Assembly (NCBI GenBank): GCA_964627125.1
Contig: CAZVJQ010000007.1
Location: 1 to 61,258, forward strand
Length of the DNA: 61,258 nucleotides
Direction of reading: 5' to 3'
Origin: Fastidiosipila sp964627125
Lineage (GTDB): Bacteria; Bacillota; Clostridia; Saccharofermentanales; Fastidiosipilaceae
This document shows positions 8,176 through 16,112 of the stretch, piece after piece; within the stretch, counting starts at the first letter, position 1; each line of letters opens with the position of its first letter. The notes under the pieces are model-generated. The model saw only the letters and a program-made list of their open reading frames with translations. It was not told where the DNA came from and did not search any database. Both the position numbers and the translations under genes were made by a program.

Positions 8176-10254
8176 ATGAGCGCTTGGGATAGTTTTAAAG
8201 GTAGTGTTTGGAAGAAGAATATCGATGTAAGAGATTTCATCCAAAACAATTACACAGAATATAGAGGTGATGATTCTTTCCTAGCAGGTCCAACAGAAGT
8301 AACTACTAAATTGTGGGATCAGGTAATGGAATTGAATAAGCAAGAGGCTGAAGCTGGTGGTGTCTTAGATATGGATACTAAGGTTGTATCTACTTTGACC
8401 TCACATGATGCAGGTTACTTGAATAAAGAATTGGAGACAATTGTAGGTTTCCAAACAGATGAGCCATTCAAGAGAGCTTTAATGCCTGAAGGTGGTATTA
8501 GGGTAGCTAAGAATGCTTTGTCCGCATATGGATATGAAATAGATGAAGATACTAACCGTACTTATACAGAAGTAAGAAAAACACACAACGATGGTGTATT
8601 CGATGTTTATACTCCAGCTATGAGAGCTGCTAGAAGTTCTGGTGTTATTACAGGTCTGCCTGATGCATATGGTCGTGGACGTATTATCGGTGACTACAGA
8701 CGTGTTGCTCTATATGGTGTAGATCGTTTGATTGAAGATAAAGAAGAACAAAAACTAAATACTCCAAGTACTATGACTGAAGATAATATTCGTTTAAGAG
8801 AAGAATTATCTACTCAGATTAAGGCTCTAAAAGACTTAATTAAACTTGGTGAAATCTATGGATTTGATATTTCTAAGCCTGCTACAAATGCTCAAGAAGC
8901 AATTCAATGGACATATTTAGGATACTTAGGTGCTGTTAAAACTCAAAATGGTGCAGCTATGAGTTTAGGTAGAACATCTACATTTATCGATATCTACATT
9001 GAAAGAGACTTAGCAAATGGTGTAATTACTGAAGAAGAAGCTCAAGAGTTTATTGACCACTTCATCATGAAATTAAGACTAGTTAAATTTGCTAGAACAC
9101 CTGAATATAATGAATTATTCTCAGGAGATCCAACTTGGGTTACTGAATCAATCGGTGGTATGGGTGTTGACGGTAGATCACTTGTAACTAAATCAAGCTT
9201 CAGATACTTACATACATTAGAAAACTTAGGTACTGCTCCAGAGCCTAACTTGACTGTTTTATGGTCATCTAGATTACCTGAAGGATTCAAGAAGTTCTGT
9301 GCAAGAATCTCAATTGAAACATCATCAATTCAATATGAAAATGATGAATTAATGCGTCCTAACCACGGCGATGACTACGCAATTGCTTGCTGTGTATCAT
9401 CAATGACAGTTGGTAAAGAAATGCAATTCTTCGGTGCTAGAGTTAACTTAGCTAAGACATTACTATACGCAATCAATGGTGGTGTTGATGAGAAATCTCA
9501 CAAGCAAGTAGCTCCTGAATATGCACCAATTACTTCAGAGTACTTAGAATATGATGAAGTTTTACGTAAGTTTGATGTCATGATGGACTGGTTAGCAGAT
9601 CTATATGCAAACACATTGAACGTAATTCACTACATGCACGATAAGTATTCATATGAAGCATTACAAATGGCTCTACATGATAGAGATGTAACAAGATTCT
9701 TCGCAACAGGTATTGCAGGATTATCAGTTGTTGCTGACTCACTATCCGCTATTAAACATGCGAAAGTTAAGACAATCCGTAATGGAGATGGATTAGTTGT
9801 AGACTACGAAATCGAAGGCGAATTCCCTAAATATGGTAATAACGATGACAGAGTAGATGATATCGCAAGTGAACTAGTTTCTAGATTTATGAATAAGATT
9901 AGAAACCAACATCATTACAGAGATTCAGTACCTACACAATCAATTCTTACAATTACTTCAAACGTAGTTTATGGTAAGAAGACTGGTAATACACCAGACG
10001 GTAGACGTGAAGGTGAACCATTTGCACCAGGTGCAAACCCAATGCATAGAAGAGACTCAACAGGTGCTCTAGCATCATTGGCATCAGTTGCTAAGTTACC
10101 ATACTGTGACTGTGCAGATGGTATTAGTAATACTTTCTCAATCATCCCAGATGCATTAGGTAAAGATATGGTATTTATCACAGGTAACGAGATCGATTTA
10201 GATGCATTAGGTATTGAGTTAGATATCGATGCATTGTCATTAGCAGATGTATAA
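8176..10254 (+). CDS. pflB: Pyruvate formate-lyase body subunit lacking the glycyl-radical domain
   Basis: The product is 692 aa and matches classical PFL (about 760 aa) over its first nine tenths. It has the substrate-site and thiyl Cys pair C405-C406 in YAIACCVSSM and the late GNTPDGRREGEPFAPGANP and ADGISNTFSIIPDALGK segments. It then ends in about 25 acidic residues (ITGNEIDLDALGIELDIDAL...) and a clean TAA. The C-terminal domain with the essential glycine is missing from this gene and is encoded by the next one after a 34-base spacer with its own ribosome binding site. PFL converts pyruvate and CoA to acetyl-CoA and formate by radical chemistry, so this subunit should be inactive without the small one. 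GGAGGAAAGGAAG precedes the ATG. The gap is not a simple frameshift because new residues exist on both sides of the break. Confidence 0.93.
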   Translation: MSAWDSFKGSVWKKNIDVRDFIQNNYTEYRGDDSFLAGPTEVTTKLWDQVMELNKQEAEAGGVLDMDTKVVSTLTSHDAGYLNKELETIVGFQTDEPFKRALMPEGGIRVAKNALSAYGYEIDEDTNRTYTEVRKTHNDGVFDVYTPAMRAARSSGVITGLPDAYGRGRIIGDYRRVALYGVDRLIEDKEEQKLNTPSTMTEDNIRLREELSTQIKALKDLIKLGEIYGFDISKPATNAQEAIQWTYLGYLGAVKTQNGAAMSLGRTSTFIDIYIERDLANGVITEEEAQEFIDHFIMKLRLVKFARTPEYNELFSGDPTWVTESIGGMGVDGRSLVTKSSFRYLHTLENLGTAPEPNLTVLWSSRLPEGFKKFCARISIETSSIQYENDELMRPNHGDDYAIACCVSSMTVGKEMQFFGARVNLAKTLLYAINGGVDEKSHKQVAPEYAPITSEYLEYDEVLRKFDVMMDWLADLYANTLNVIHYMHDKYSYEALQMALHDRDVTRFFATGIAGLSVVADSLSAIKHAKVKTIRNGDGLVVDYEIEGEFPKYGNNDDRVDDIASELVSRFMNKIRNQHHYRDSVPTQSILTITSNVVYGKKTGNTPDGRREGEPFAPGANPMHRRDSTGALASLASVAKLPYCDCADGISNTFSIIPDALGKDMVFITGNEIDLDALGIELDIDALSLADV

Positions 10255-10288
10255 GAAAAAATAAATTAAAAGAAGGAAGGGCAATATT

Positions 10289-10546
10289 ATGGACAAGAAA
10301 AAATCAAAAGCAACAGAATCACAAGTAGATAACTTAGTTTCAATGTTAGATGGTTACACAGATTCAGGTGGACACCACATTAATGTTAACGTATTCAATA
10401 AAGAGACATTATTGGATGCTCAGGCACGCCCAGAGTTATATCCACAATTAACTGTTAGAGTTTCTGGATATGCAGTTAACTTCAATAAATTGACTAAAGA
10501 ACAACAAGATGAGGTTATTTCAAGAACCTTCCATGAAGGAGCATAG
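10289..10546 (+). CDS. Stand-alone glycyl-radical domain completing the split pyruvate formate-lyase
   Basis: An 85-aa protein equivalent to the C-terminal tenth of PFL. Residues 16-85 carry NLVSMLDGY, GGHHINVNVFNKETLLDA, YPQLTVRVSGYAVNF and LTKEQQDEVISRTFHE. The radical-bearing Gly is residue 60 in RVSGYAV, with 25 residues after it as in E. coli PFL. The first 15 residues (MDKKKSKATESQVDN) are Lys-rich and have no counterpart in PFL. GAAGGAAGGG lies before the ATG. Gene order body-glycyl subunit-activase suggests one operon. It resembles the E. coli spare-part protein GrcA/YfiD, but here the large subunit has no glycyl domain of its own, so this protein should be obligatory rather than a repair part. 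Confidence 0.93.
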   Translation: MDKKKSKATESQVDNLVSMLDGYTDSGGHHINVNVFNKETLLDAQARPELYPQLTVRVSGYAVNFNKLTKEQQDEVISRTFHEGA

Positions 10547-10551
10547 TTAAA

Positions 10552-11346
10552 GTGGCTTTAGACACAGTAGGATATGTACATTCAAGAGAAACTTTCGGTA
10601 CAGTAGATGGCCCTGGAATTAGATATGTCTTATTCTTACAGGGCTGTTTCCTGCGCTGTTTGTATTGTCATAACCCAGATACTCAGGCTTTTAGCAAGAA
10701 CAAGCCTATGACTGTGGCTGAGGTTATTGAGGACTTTTCAAAATACTTACCATATTTAAACGATGGTGGTATTACCTTATCTGGTGGTGAGAGCTTGACA
10801 CAAATTGATTTTGTAATTGCCTTATTTACAGAACTCAAGAAAATGGGAGTTCACACTACTCTGGATACATCAGGTGCTACATTTAGACACGATATACCAG
10901 AGCTATTGGAGAAGTTTGATAGATTAATTGCAGTTACAGATTTATTCTTATTAGACATTAAAGAAATTGATGATGAGGATCACAAGGTATTAGTTGGTGT
11001 ATCTAATAAAAATATCTTGCAGTTCTTAGCTTATCTAAATGAGAATAATAAAACTGTTTGGATTCGTCATGTTATCTTGCCAGGATATACATATGATAAG
11101 GATAAATTATTGAGGCTTGGATATGAGTTATCTAAGTATGATTGCATTACCCAAGTTGATCCACTACCTTACCACGATATGGGAAGAGTGAAATATGAAG
11201 CATTAGGTAGAGATTATCCATTAGGAGATACTCCTACAATGAACAAGGGACATGCTCAATCTGCTCGTAAGATTATTATGTATGCTATGGCAGAACCTGA
11301 AGAAGTTGAAAAATACTTCGCCAAACAAGGAGTTGTTCTAGTATAA
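10552..11346 (+). CDS. pflA: Pyruvate formate-lyase activating enzyme (radical SAM)
   Basis: A 264-aa activase that uses a [4Fe-4S] cluster and S-adenosylmethionine to abstract hydrogen from the PFL glycine. The cluster motif CxxxCxxC is C32-C36-C39 in GCFLRCLYCHNPDT, and the SAM-binding GGIT..GGES motif follows at about residues 75-85. The start is GTG at 10552, 10 bases after an AAGGAG that lies inside the end of the glycyl-subunit gene; only 5 bases separate the two genes, so translation is probably coupled. Its substrate here would be a separate 85-aa protein or the assembled two-part enzyme, an unusual situation for a PFL activase. Confidence 0.96.
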   Translation: MALDTVGYVHSRETFGTVDGPGIRYVLFLQGCFLRCLYCHNPDTQAFSKNKPMTVAEVIEDFSKYLPYLNDGGITLSGGESLTQIDFVIALFTELKKMGVHTTLDTSGATFRHDIPELLEKFDRLIAVTDLFLLDIKEIDDEDHKVLVGVSNKNILQFLAYLNENNKTVWIRHVILPGYTYDKDKLLRLGYELSKYDCITQVDPLPYHDMGRVKYEALGRDYPLGDTPTMNKGHAQSARKIIMYAMAEPEEVEKYFAKQGVVLV

Positions 11347-11404
11347 TACTTTAGGCAAAATTTTTACGCATTAAGTAAGCATTAAAAATGTTCAGACATT
11401 TATA

Positions 11405-11434
11405 AGTCACTTCCAATGGGAGTGACTTTTTTTT
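11405..11434 (+). terminator. Terminator of the pfl operon
   Basis: AGTCACT and AGTGACT form a 7-bp stem around a 9-base loop, followed by eight Ts. Immediately after comes CTTTGGCCAAAG, a palindrome containing the over-represented word (11445-11453). Confidence 0.85.
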
Positions 11435-11532
11435 GGCCGCCTTTGGCCAAAGCAATCAAGTTATTTTTTTATTCATTCATATACTTTATAATTATTAATA
11501 ATATTATTACTTTTTAAAGATTGGAGCTTAGC

Positions 11533-12594
11533 ATGTTTACTAATGCAGAAAGAATTATTGAAGAGGGTATTTTAGAACAAGTCTCAAGCGGTGCCGCTCT
11601 AGGTATTATCAGCGGAGGAGAAGTAATTTATGAGAATTACTTTGGCCATGTTTCTTTTGAAGAAGGTGCAAAAGAAGTCGATGAGAACACAATGTTTGAC
11701 CTAGCTAGTGTCAGTAAGATTTTTTCTACTACATCAATTGCATTAAGATTTTTAGATAGAGGTTTGTTTAGATTACACGATACTGTAGGATTCTTCTTAC
11801 CAGAAGCTACTGAGCTTGCAGATATTACAATTAAAGAATTACTAACTCATACCAGCGGTCAAGCAGCTTCTTACCAGCTGCAAAAGGTTTTAGATAGCCC
11901 AGTTGAAATTAGAAATTATCTTTTAACTACTGAAGCATCTGGAGTAAGAGGTGAAACCAAATATAGCTGCATGGGTATGATTATCCTTGGTGAAATATTA
12001 AAAGAGATTTCTGGTAAAACTTTAGATGTATTATTTGAAGAAGAAGTTAAAGATGTTTTAGGTATAGATGATGCAGCATATGGACCTATTAATACTAAAG
12101 AATATTCAGTAGCTATAACTACTGATACAGCAACAGGTAATCCACTTGAAGGTATAGTTCATGATGAAAATGCAAGATTCCAAAATGGAGTATCTGCCAA
12201 TGCTGGTCTATTTAGTACATTAAATGATCTTCTTGTATATACTGAAGCACTTTACAATTTTGGATTTGCAGATAATGACGATGTATTCATTAGTCCTGCA
12301 AGCTTAGAGTATGCTACAAGAAACCATACTGAAGGATTAAGTGAAAATAGAGGATTAGGATTTTTGATTTTTGATGATAATAACTCATCCTACGGAGACT
12401 TATTAACTAAAGGGTCATTTGGTCATACTGGATTTACAGGAACCTCAGTAGTTGTAGATAAGGAACATGATTTAGCTGTAGTATTTTTAAGTAATAGAGT
12501 AATTAATACTCAAGATCATCAAGCATCAAATAGATTGAGAGCACGTTTACACAATAGCATAGTCGCTGATATCAGTGCTGATTTATATGAATAA
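11533..12594 (+). CDS. Serine beta-lactamase-fold hydrolase (class C / esterase family)
   Basis: A 353-aa protein of the penicillin-binding-protein / AmpC-like family. The catalytic SxxK is S59-V-S-K62 in FDLASVSKIF, the second motif Y-x-[SN] appears as YSCMG, and LLTHTSGQ is the typical helix segment. The ATG at 11533 is chosen over an in-frame TTG at 11521 because GGAG lies 6 bases before it. There is no signal peptide or membrane anchor, so it is probably an intracellular esterase or D-amino-acid peptidase rather than a true beta-lactamase. It stands alone between the pfl terminator and the convergent sulfolipid operon. The substrate cannot be told from sequence. Confidence 0.75.
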   Translation: MFTNAERIIEEGILEQVSSGAALGIISGGEVIYENYFGHVSFEEGAKEVDENTMFDLASVSKIFSTTSIALRFLDRGLFRLHDTVGFFLPEATELADITIKELLTHTSGQAASYQLQKVLDSPVEIRNYLLTTEASGVRGETKYSCMGMIILGEILKEISGKTLDVLFEEEVKDVLGIDDAAYGPINTKEYSVAITTDTATGNPLEGIVHDENARFQNGVSANAGLFSTLNDLLVYTEALYNFGFADNDDVFISPASLEYATRNHTEGLSENRGLGFLIFDDNNSSYGDLLTKGSFGHTGFTGTSVVVDKEHDLAVVFLSNRVINTQDHQASNRLRARLHNSIVADISADLYE

Positions 12595-12619
12595 AATAAA
12601 TTGAAATTAAAGATTAACT

Positions 12620-12655
12620 AGAGTTCTATTTATCTGACAAGATATTTAGGACTCT
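12620..12655. terminator. Bidirectional terminator between serine hydrolase and patatin gene
   Basis: AGAGTTCT (12620-12627) pairs with AGGACTCT (12648-12655) around an AT-rich loop, with AAAAATTTT on the right. The hairpin overlaps the stop codon of the minus-strand patatin gene. Confidence 0.5.
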
Positions 12656-13494
12656 AAAAATTTTCTAAGATTATTTAATCTAGCTTGAGCAATCTCTTTG
12701 CCATCCATGAAAGTTTGAATTGCCTTATCTCTATCTAATTCGAAACGCTCTATCCTGTGTTCATTTGGTCTAAATACAAATATCTTACCTTCTGCTTCCA
12801 ATTGAGCAGCTAGTCTAAGTGACTCGTTATAGCGAAGGTGCCTCGTTTTCATGGATTCTTTAAGTTCTGGTAAGTTTCTCAACCAAACACTTAGGTGTGG
12901 GTGCATGAATTGCTGTTTTTTCACATAACCTTTTAATCTAGTTAAGATTAAAACAGGTTTTTGGACACCATCATCTAGCATTTTTTGTAGAGGGATTGAA
13001 TCCATTATTCCACCATCGACGAATAGTTCGCCACCAACATAAGTTTCAGGCATAACAACTGGGATGGAGCAAGATGCAATAACTTTCTCATGTAATTCTT
13101 CTGGAGTTTCAATATCATCTAATGACCAATAGTGAAGTTTAGAATCAACTGCACTAGTCGCTGTTATAAAGTGATTGGTGAGATCATTTTTACTTTTTAA
13201 TGTATCAAAGATTTTAGGTACACCTTCAAAAAATCTATCTGTTGCTAAAAGTCCCTTCTTAGGTCTAAAAAATCCTTGCCAATTAAAGTAAGAATCATTT
13301 TTGGAGCTAAAGAAATTTTCTGTATCTATTGAAGATAAGTCCATGTCTAAATCATAGGCTAAGGATGCGAGCGCACCAGAACTGATCCCTATCGTATAGG
13401 GGAATCTAATGCCATTTTCAATAAAAGTGTGTAGAATACCAGCTGAGAAGAAACCTCTCAAGCCGCCACCTTCAATAAGTAATCCTGTCTCCAT
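12646..13494 (-). CDS. Patatin-like phospholipase (YjjU type), last gene of the sulfolipid operon
   Basis: A 282-aa acyl hydrolase. The oxyanion loop GGGLRG is at residues 9-14, the nucleophile motif G-x-S-x-G is GISSG with S38, and the catalytic Asp is D160 in FVDGG, so the Ser-Asp dyad is complete. It has no signal peptide and acts in the cytosol or at the inner membrane face. It starts 15 bases after the SqdX-like gene with no clear ribosome binding site, so translation is probably coupled. Patatins release fatty acids from glycerolipids; in this operon it could trim or turn over sulfolipid or its diacylglycerol precursor, but that is inference from position only. Confidence 0.8.
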   Translation of the reverse strand: METGLLIEGGGLRGFFSAGILHTFIENGIRFPYTIGISSGALASLAYDLDMDLSSIDTENFFSSKNDSYFNWQGFFRPKKGLLATDRFFEGVPKIFDTLKSKNDLTNHFITATSAVDSKLHYWSLDDIETPEELHEKVIASCSIPVVMPETYVGGELFVDGGIMDSIPLQKMLDDGVQKPVLILTRLKGYVKKQQFMHPHLSVWLRNLPELKESMKTRHLRYNESLRLAAQLEAEGKIFVFRPNEHRIERFELDRDKAIQTFMDGKEIAQARLNNLRKFLES

Positions 13495-13509
13495 ATTTAA
13501 GCAAAATCG

Positions 13510-14682
13510 TTAAGTGTTTAATTCTTTATATTTATTCTGAATCTTCTTAACGTCAAAATCTTCACTTTCGTATAATGCAATAATTTTATCATAATATTCA
13601 ATCAATCCATTGGAAGCATTTTCCCATGTTTGTGATTTTGCAGTTTCAAGACCATTTTCACGTATCTTATTGTAAAGATTCTTATCGCTCAATAATAGTT
13701 CAACAGCATCTAATAATTCTTCTTCAGTATCATAGATGTAGCCATTAAGACCATGTTCGATTTGCTCTTCGATAGGTTCAGATCGTACTGAAATAATTGG
13801 AGTTCCAGATGCCATAGATTCTAATATTACTAGACCTAGTGTTTCAGATCTTGATGGGAATAAGAATACATCTCCTGTGGCAAAAGCCTCCGATACCTCA
13901 TCTCCATGCAAGAAGCCTGTAAATACAGTAGGGGTAGCTGCAAATATTTTTTCTAACTCTTCCTTCTCAGGACCATCTCCAATAATCGCATATCTATTAT
14001 CTGGATATTTATTCACTACTGCTAGTAGAGTATCAATATCTTTTTCCTTAGCTAATCTACCGATATAAACTAGAAGAGGTTTATCAACTTCACCATCAGT
14101 TAAGCGCTTCCTCATTTCCATAGATTCATAAGAAGTATTTCGCTTCTTATGGTCTAGTCCTTTAGGAAGTACTTCAACACCATAAACACCCATATCTGTT
14201 AATTCACGCTGCATAGCAGCAGAAGTAACTAAAGTGATTGGAGAAGCATTTAATAATGATTTAAGGTATGACCAAATCACTGATTTAAATGGCTTAAAGT
14301 ACCAGTAGTGATCTAGATATTTAATAATTCTTGTGTGGTATGAGGTGATTAAAGGAATCCCTTCCTTCTCTGCAAATTTTATTGCAGGTAAGCAAAGAGA
14401 AGTGGGGGAGACTGCATGAATAACATCCGGATTAAATTCTTCAAGAGCTGCGGTTACCTTAGAACTAGGTAAACCCCATGGTCTCGAAGGATAGAAACTA
14501 AATGTTGTAGCAGGTGTCTTAACGATTTCAACACCTTCTACATGAACTTCTTCATCTAAATCCGGACAAATTACTAAAACTTCATTCCCTTGCGCAATTA
14601 AGGCATCGATCGCATATAATAAACGCGTAACGATGCCATCAGTTGCAGGAAGGAAAGTTTCTGTTACTATAGCTACTCTCAC
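13510..14682 (-). CDS. sqdX: GT4 glycosyltransferase, probable sulfoquinovosyl-diacylglycerol synthase (SqdX/SQD2-like)
   Basis: A 390-aa retaining GT-B transferase. The N-terminal domain starts MRVAIVTETFLPATDG and has VIHAVSPTSLCL and TSYHTRIIKYLDHYW; the C-terminal donor domain has IGRLAKEKDIDTLL, AIIGDGPEKEELEKIF, TVFTGFLHGDEVSEAFATGD and the E-x7-E motif SETLGLVILESMASGTP. These segments follow plant SQD2 and cyanobacterial SqdX closely. SqdX moves sulfoquinovose from UDP-sulfoquinovose to diacylglycerol at the membrane face. The start is GTG at 14682 with GGAGGAG 8 bases upstream. The gene lies directly downstream of the UDP-sulfoquinovose synthase gene, which makes this specificity much more likely than a generic glucosyl- or mannosyltransferase (MgtA, PimB). 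Confidence 0.75.
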   Translation of the reverse strand: MRVAIVTETFLPATDGIVTRLLYAIDALIAQGNEVLVICPDLDEEVHVEGVEIVKTPATTFSFYPSRPWGLPSSKVTAALEEFNPDVIHAVSPTSLCLPAIKFAEKEGIPLITSYHTRIIKYLDHYWYFKPFKSVIWSYLKSLLNASPITLVTSAAMQRELTDMGVYGVEVLPKGLDHKKRNTSYESMEMRKRLTDGEVDKPLLVYIGRLAKEKDIDTLLAVVNKYPDNRYAIIGDGPEKEELEKIFAATPTVFTGFLHGDEVSEAFATGDVFLFPSRSETLGLVILESMASGTPIISVRSEPIEEQIEHGLNGYIYDTEEELLDAVELLLSDKNLYNKIRENGLETAKSQTWENASNGLIEYYDKIIALYESEDFDVKKIQNKYKELNT

Positions 14683-14760
14683 AGTAAAACTCCTCCACTA
14701 AAATTATTACAATTTTTTGTTTGTATTAGAGCTATCTCTAACACTTATTGAATCTCGCTA

Positions 14761-15933
14761 CTATGCTTCTTTTTCTTTAGAAGGAGCATGCCAGCTTGGT
14801 GAATTCAATACTAAATCTAAGTTAACTTGATCTTTATTCTCTAGAACTAATTCAATATTTCTCTTGAGAACTTCATCTGTTAATAAGTGTGGCTCTAAAC
14901 CTAAGTCAATTAATTTTGTGCTCTTAGGATTGAAGTAGTGTTCTTCTAGCTCAACTCTTGGGTTCTCAACGTGTGCGATTTCTGGGTTTAATCCCATTTC
15001 TCTACCAACTCTATCAACCATTTCAGCTAATTCTAATACTGAGAATGACTCTGTAAATTGGTTATAAATCTTAAGCTCACCACGTTCAGCTGGGTTTTCA
15101 CAAGCTAATTCAATACAACGTACTGTATCGTCGATGTTAATGAAACCTCTTGTTTGTCCACCAGAACCATAAACTGACATTGGAATTCCTAATGCTGTTT
15201 GAACCATAAATCTATTTAATACTGTTCCGAAAACTCCATCGTAGTCGAAACGGTTTGCTAGACGTGCATCTTTTGATGTTTCTGCTGTTTCAGCACCATA
15301 TACAACACCTTGGTTTAAGTCTGTTGCGCGGATACCCCAAGTTCTACAAGCAAATTCAATATTGTTTGTATCATGAACTTTTGTTAAGTGGTAGAAAGAA
15401 CCAGGTTTTTTAGGGAAGAGGACTGTATCCTTACGTCCATTGTGCTCAATATCTAAGTAACCTTCTTCAATGTCAATGTTTGGTGTACCATACTCACCCA
15501 TTGTACCTAGTTTAACTAAGTGACAGTCTGGAGCGTAATCACGGATTGCGTATAATACATTTAATGTACCTAAAACATTATTTTCTTGTGTATATACTGT
15601 GTGCTCACGGCTGATCATTGAGTAAGGTGCTGAACGTTGCTCTGCGAAGTGTACAAATGCTTCAGGTTGTTCTACCTTGAAGACTTGAGCTAAGAAATCG
15701 TAATGATTTAAGTCACCTTCATAAACTTTAATTTCTAGTCCGGTAAGTTCATTCCAAACTGCTACACGCTCTTCTAGTGGTGTTATTGGAACAACTGAGT
15801 TTGAGTGTAACTCATTGTCAATTTTTCTTCTTACCAAATTGTCAATAATTGTTACTTCATGACCCTTCTGACTTAAATAAAGAGCGGTTGGCCAACCACA
15901 AAAACCGTCTCCTCCAGCTACTATGATTCTCAT
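14761..15933 (-). CDS. sqdB: UDP-sulfoquinovose synthase (SqdB/SQD1-like)
   Basis: A 390-aa extended short-chain dehydrogenase that makes UDP-sulfoquinovose from UDP-glucose and sulfite using tightly bound NAD+. The NAD site is GGDGFCGWPTALYLS at residues 7-21. SQD1 hallmarks are HFAEQRSAPYSMI (95-107), GTMGEYGTPNIDIEEG with T144, and SFYHLTKVHDTNNIEF with Y181 and K185. The T-Y-K set sits at almost the same numbers as T145, Y182, K186 of plant SQD1. GQTRGFINIDDTVRC also matches. The length fits the bacterial family. It heads a minus-strand operon with the SqdX-like transferase and a patatin lipase. AGGAG lies before the ATG. A generic UDP-glucose epimerase is unlikely given the QRSAPYSMI and TMGEYGTP motifs. 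Confidence 0.88.
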   Translation of the reverse strand: MRIIVAGGDGFCGWPTALYLSQKGHEVTIIDNLVRRKIDNELHSNSVVPITPLEERVAVWNELTGLEIKVYEGDLNHYDFLAQVFKVEQPEAFVHFAEQRSAPYSMISREHTVYTQENNVLGTLNVLYAIRDYAPDCHLVKLGTMGEYGTPNIDIEEGYLDIEHNGRKDTVLFPKKPGSFYHLTKVHDTNNIEFACRTWGIRATDLNQGVVYGAETAETSKDARLANRFDYDGVFGTVLNRFMVQTALGIPMSVYGSGGQTRGFINIDDTVRCIELACENPAERGELKIYNQFTESFSVLELAEMVDRVGREMGLNPEIAHVENPRVELEEHYFNPKSTKLIDLGLEPHLLTDEVLKRNIELVLENKDQVNLDLVLNSPSWHAPSKEKEA

Positions 15934-15957
15934 AAAAAATCTCCTATCTTTTTTGAA

Positions 15958-15973
15958 TTACCAATATAGGTAA
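15958..15973 (-). promoter_or_regulatory. Near-perfect palindrome in the sulfolipid operon leader, candidate operator
   Basis: TTACCAATATAGGTAA is a 16-base inverted repeat (TTACC/GGTAA arms, ATAT core) between the likely -10 (TATAAT, minus strand, 15987-15992) and the SqdB start. It could be a repressor site; the binding protein is unknown. Confidence 0.35.
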
Positions 15974-15986
15974 CAGTATTATGTCA

Positions 15987-15992
15987 ATTATA
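15987..15992 (-). promoter_or_regulatory. Likely -10 element of the sulfolipid operon
   Basis: TATAAT on the minus strand, 54 bases before the SqdB start. No convincing -35 at 17 bases. Confidence 0.4.
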
Positions 15993-16112
15993 TCAAGAAA
16001 CAATTGAGTTTGATAATAGAATGTATTCAAACCACTCAAAGGTTTACTAATTAGACACCAACTAACATTCTATATATTATTGCCAGTCAATTGTTAAGTT
16101 AAGATTAAAATA

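Noticed and set aside
10254..10289. The PFL split as a simple sequencing frameshift
   Set aside because: There is a stop codon, 34 bases of spacer, a fresh ribosome binding site and new residues at both ends; no single indel would fuse the two frames into a normal PFL.
11533..12594. Beta-lactam resistance gene
   Set aside because: It has the fold and SxxK but no signal peptide, so it cannot act on drugs outside the cell; an intracellular esterase or peptidase is more likely.
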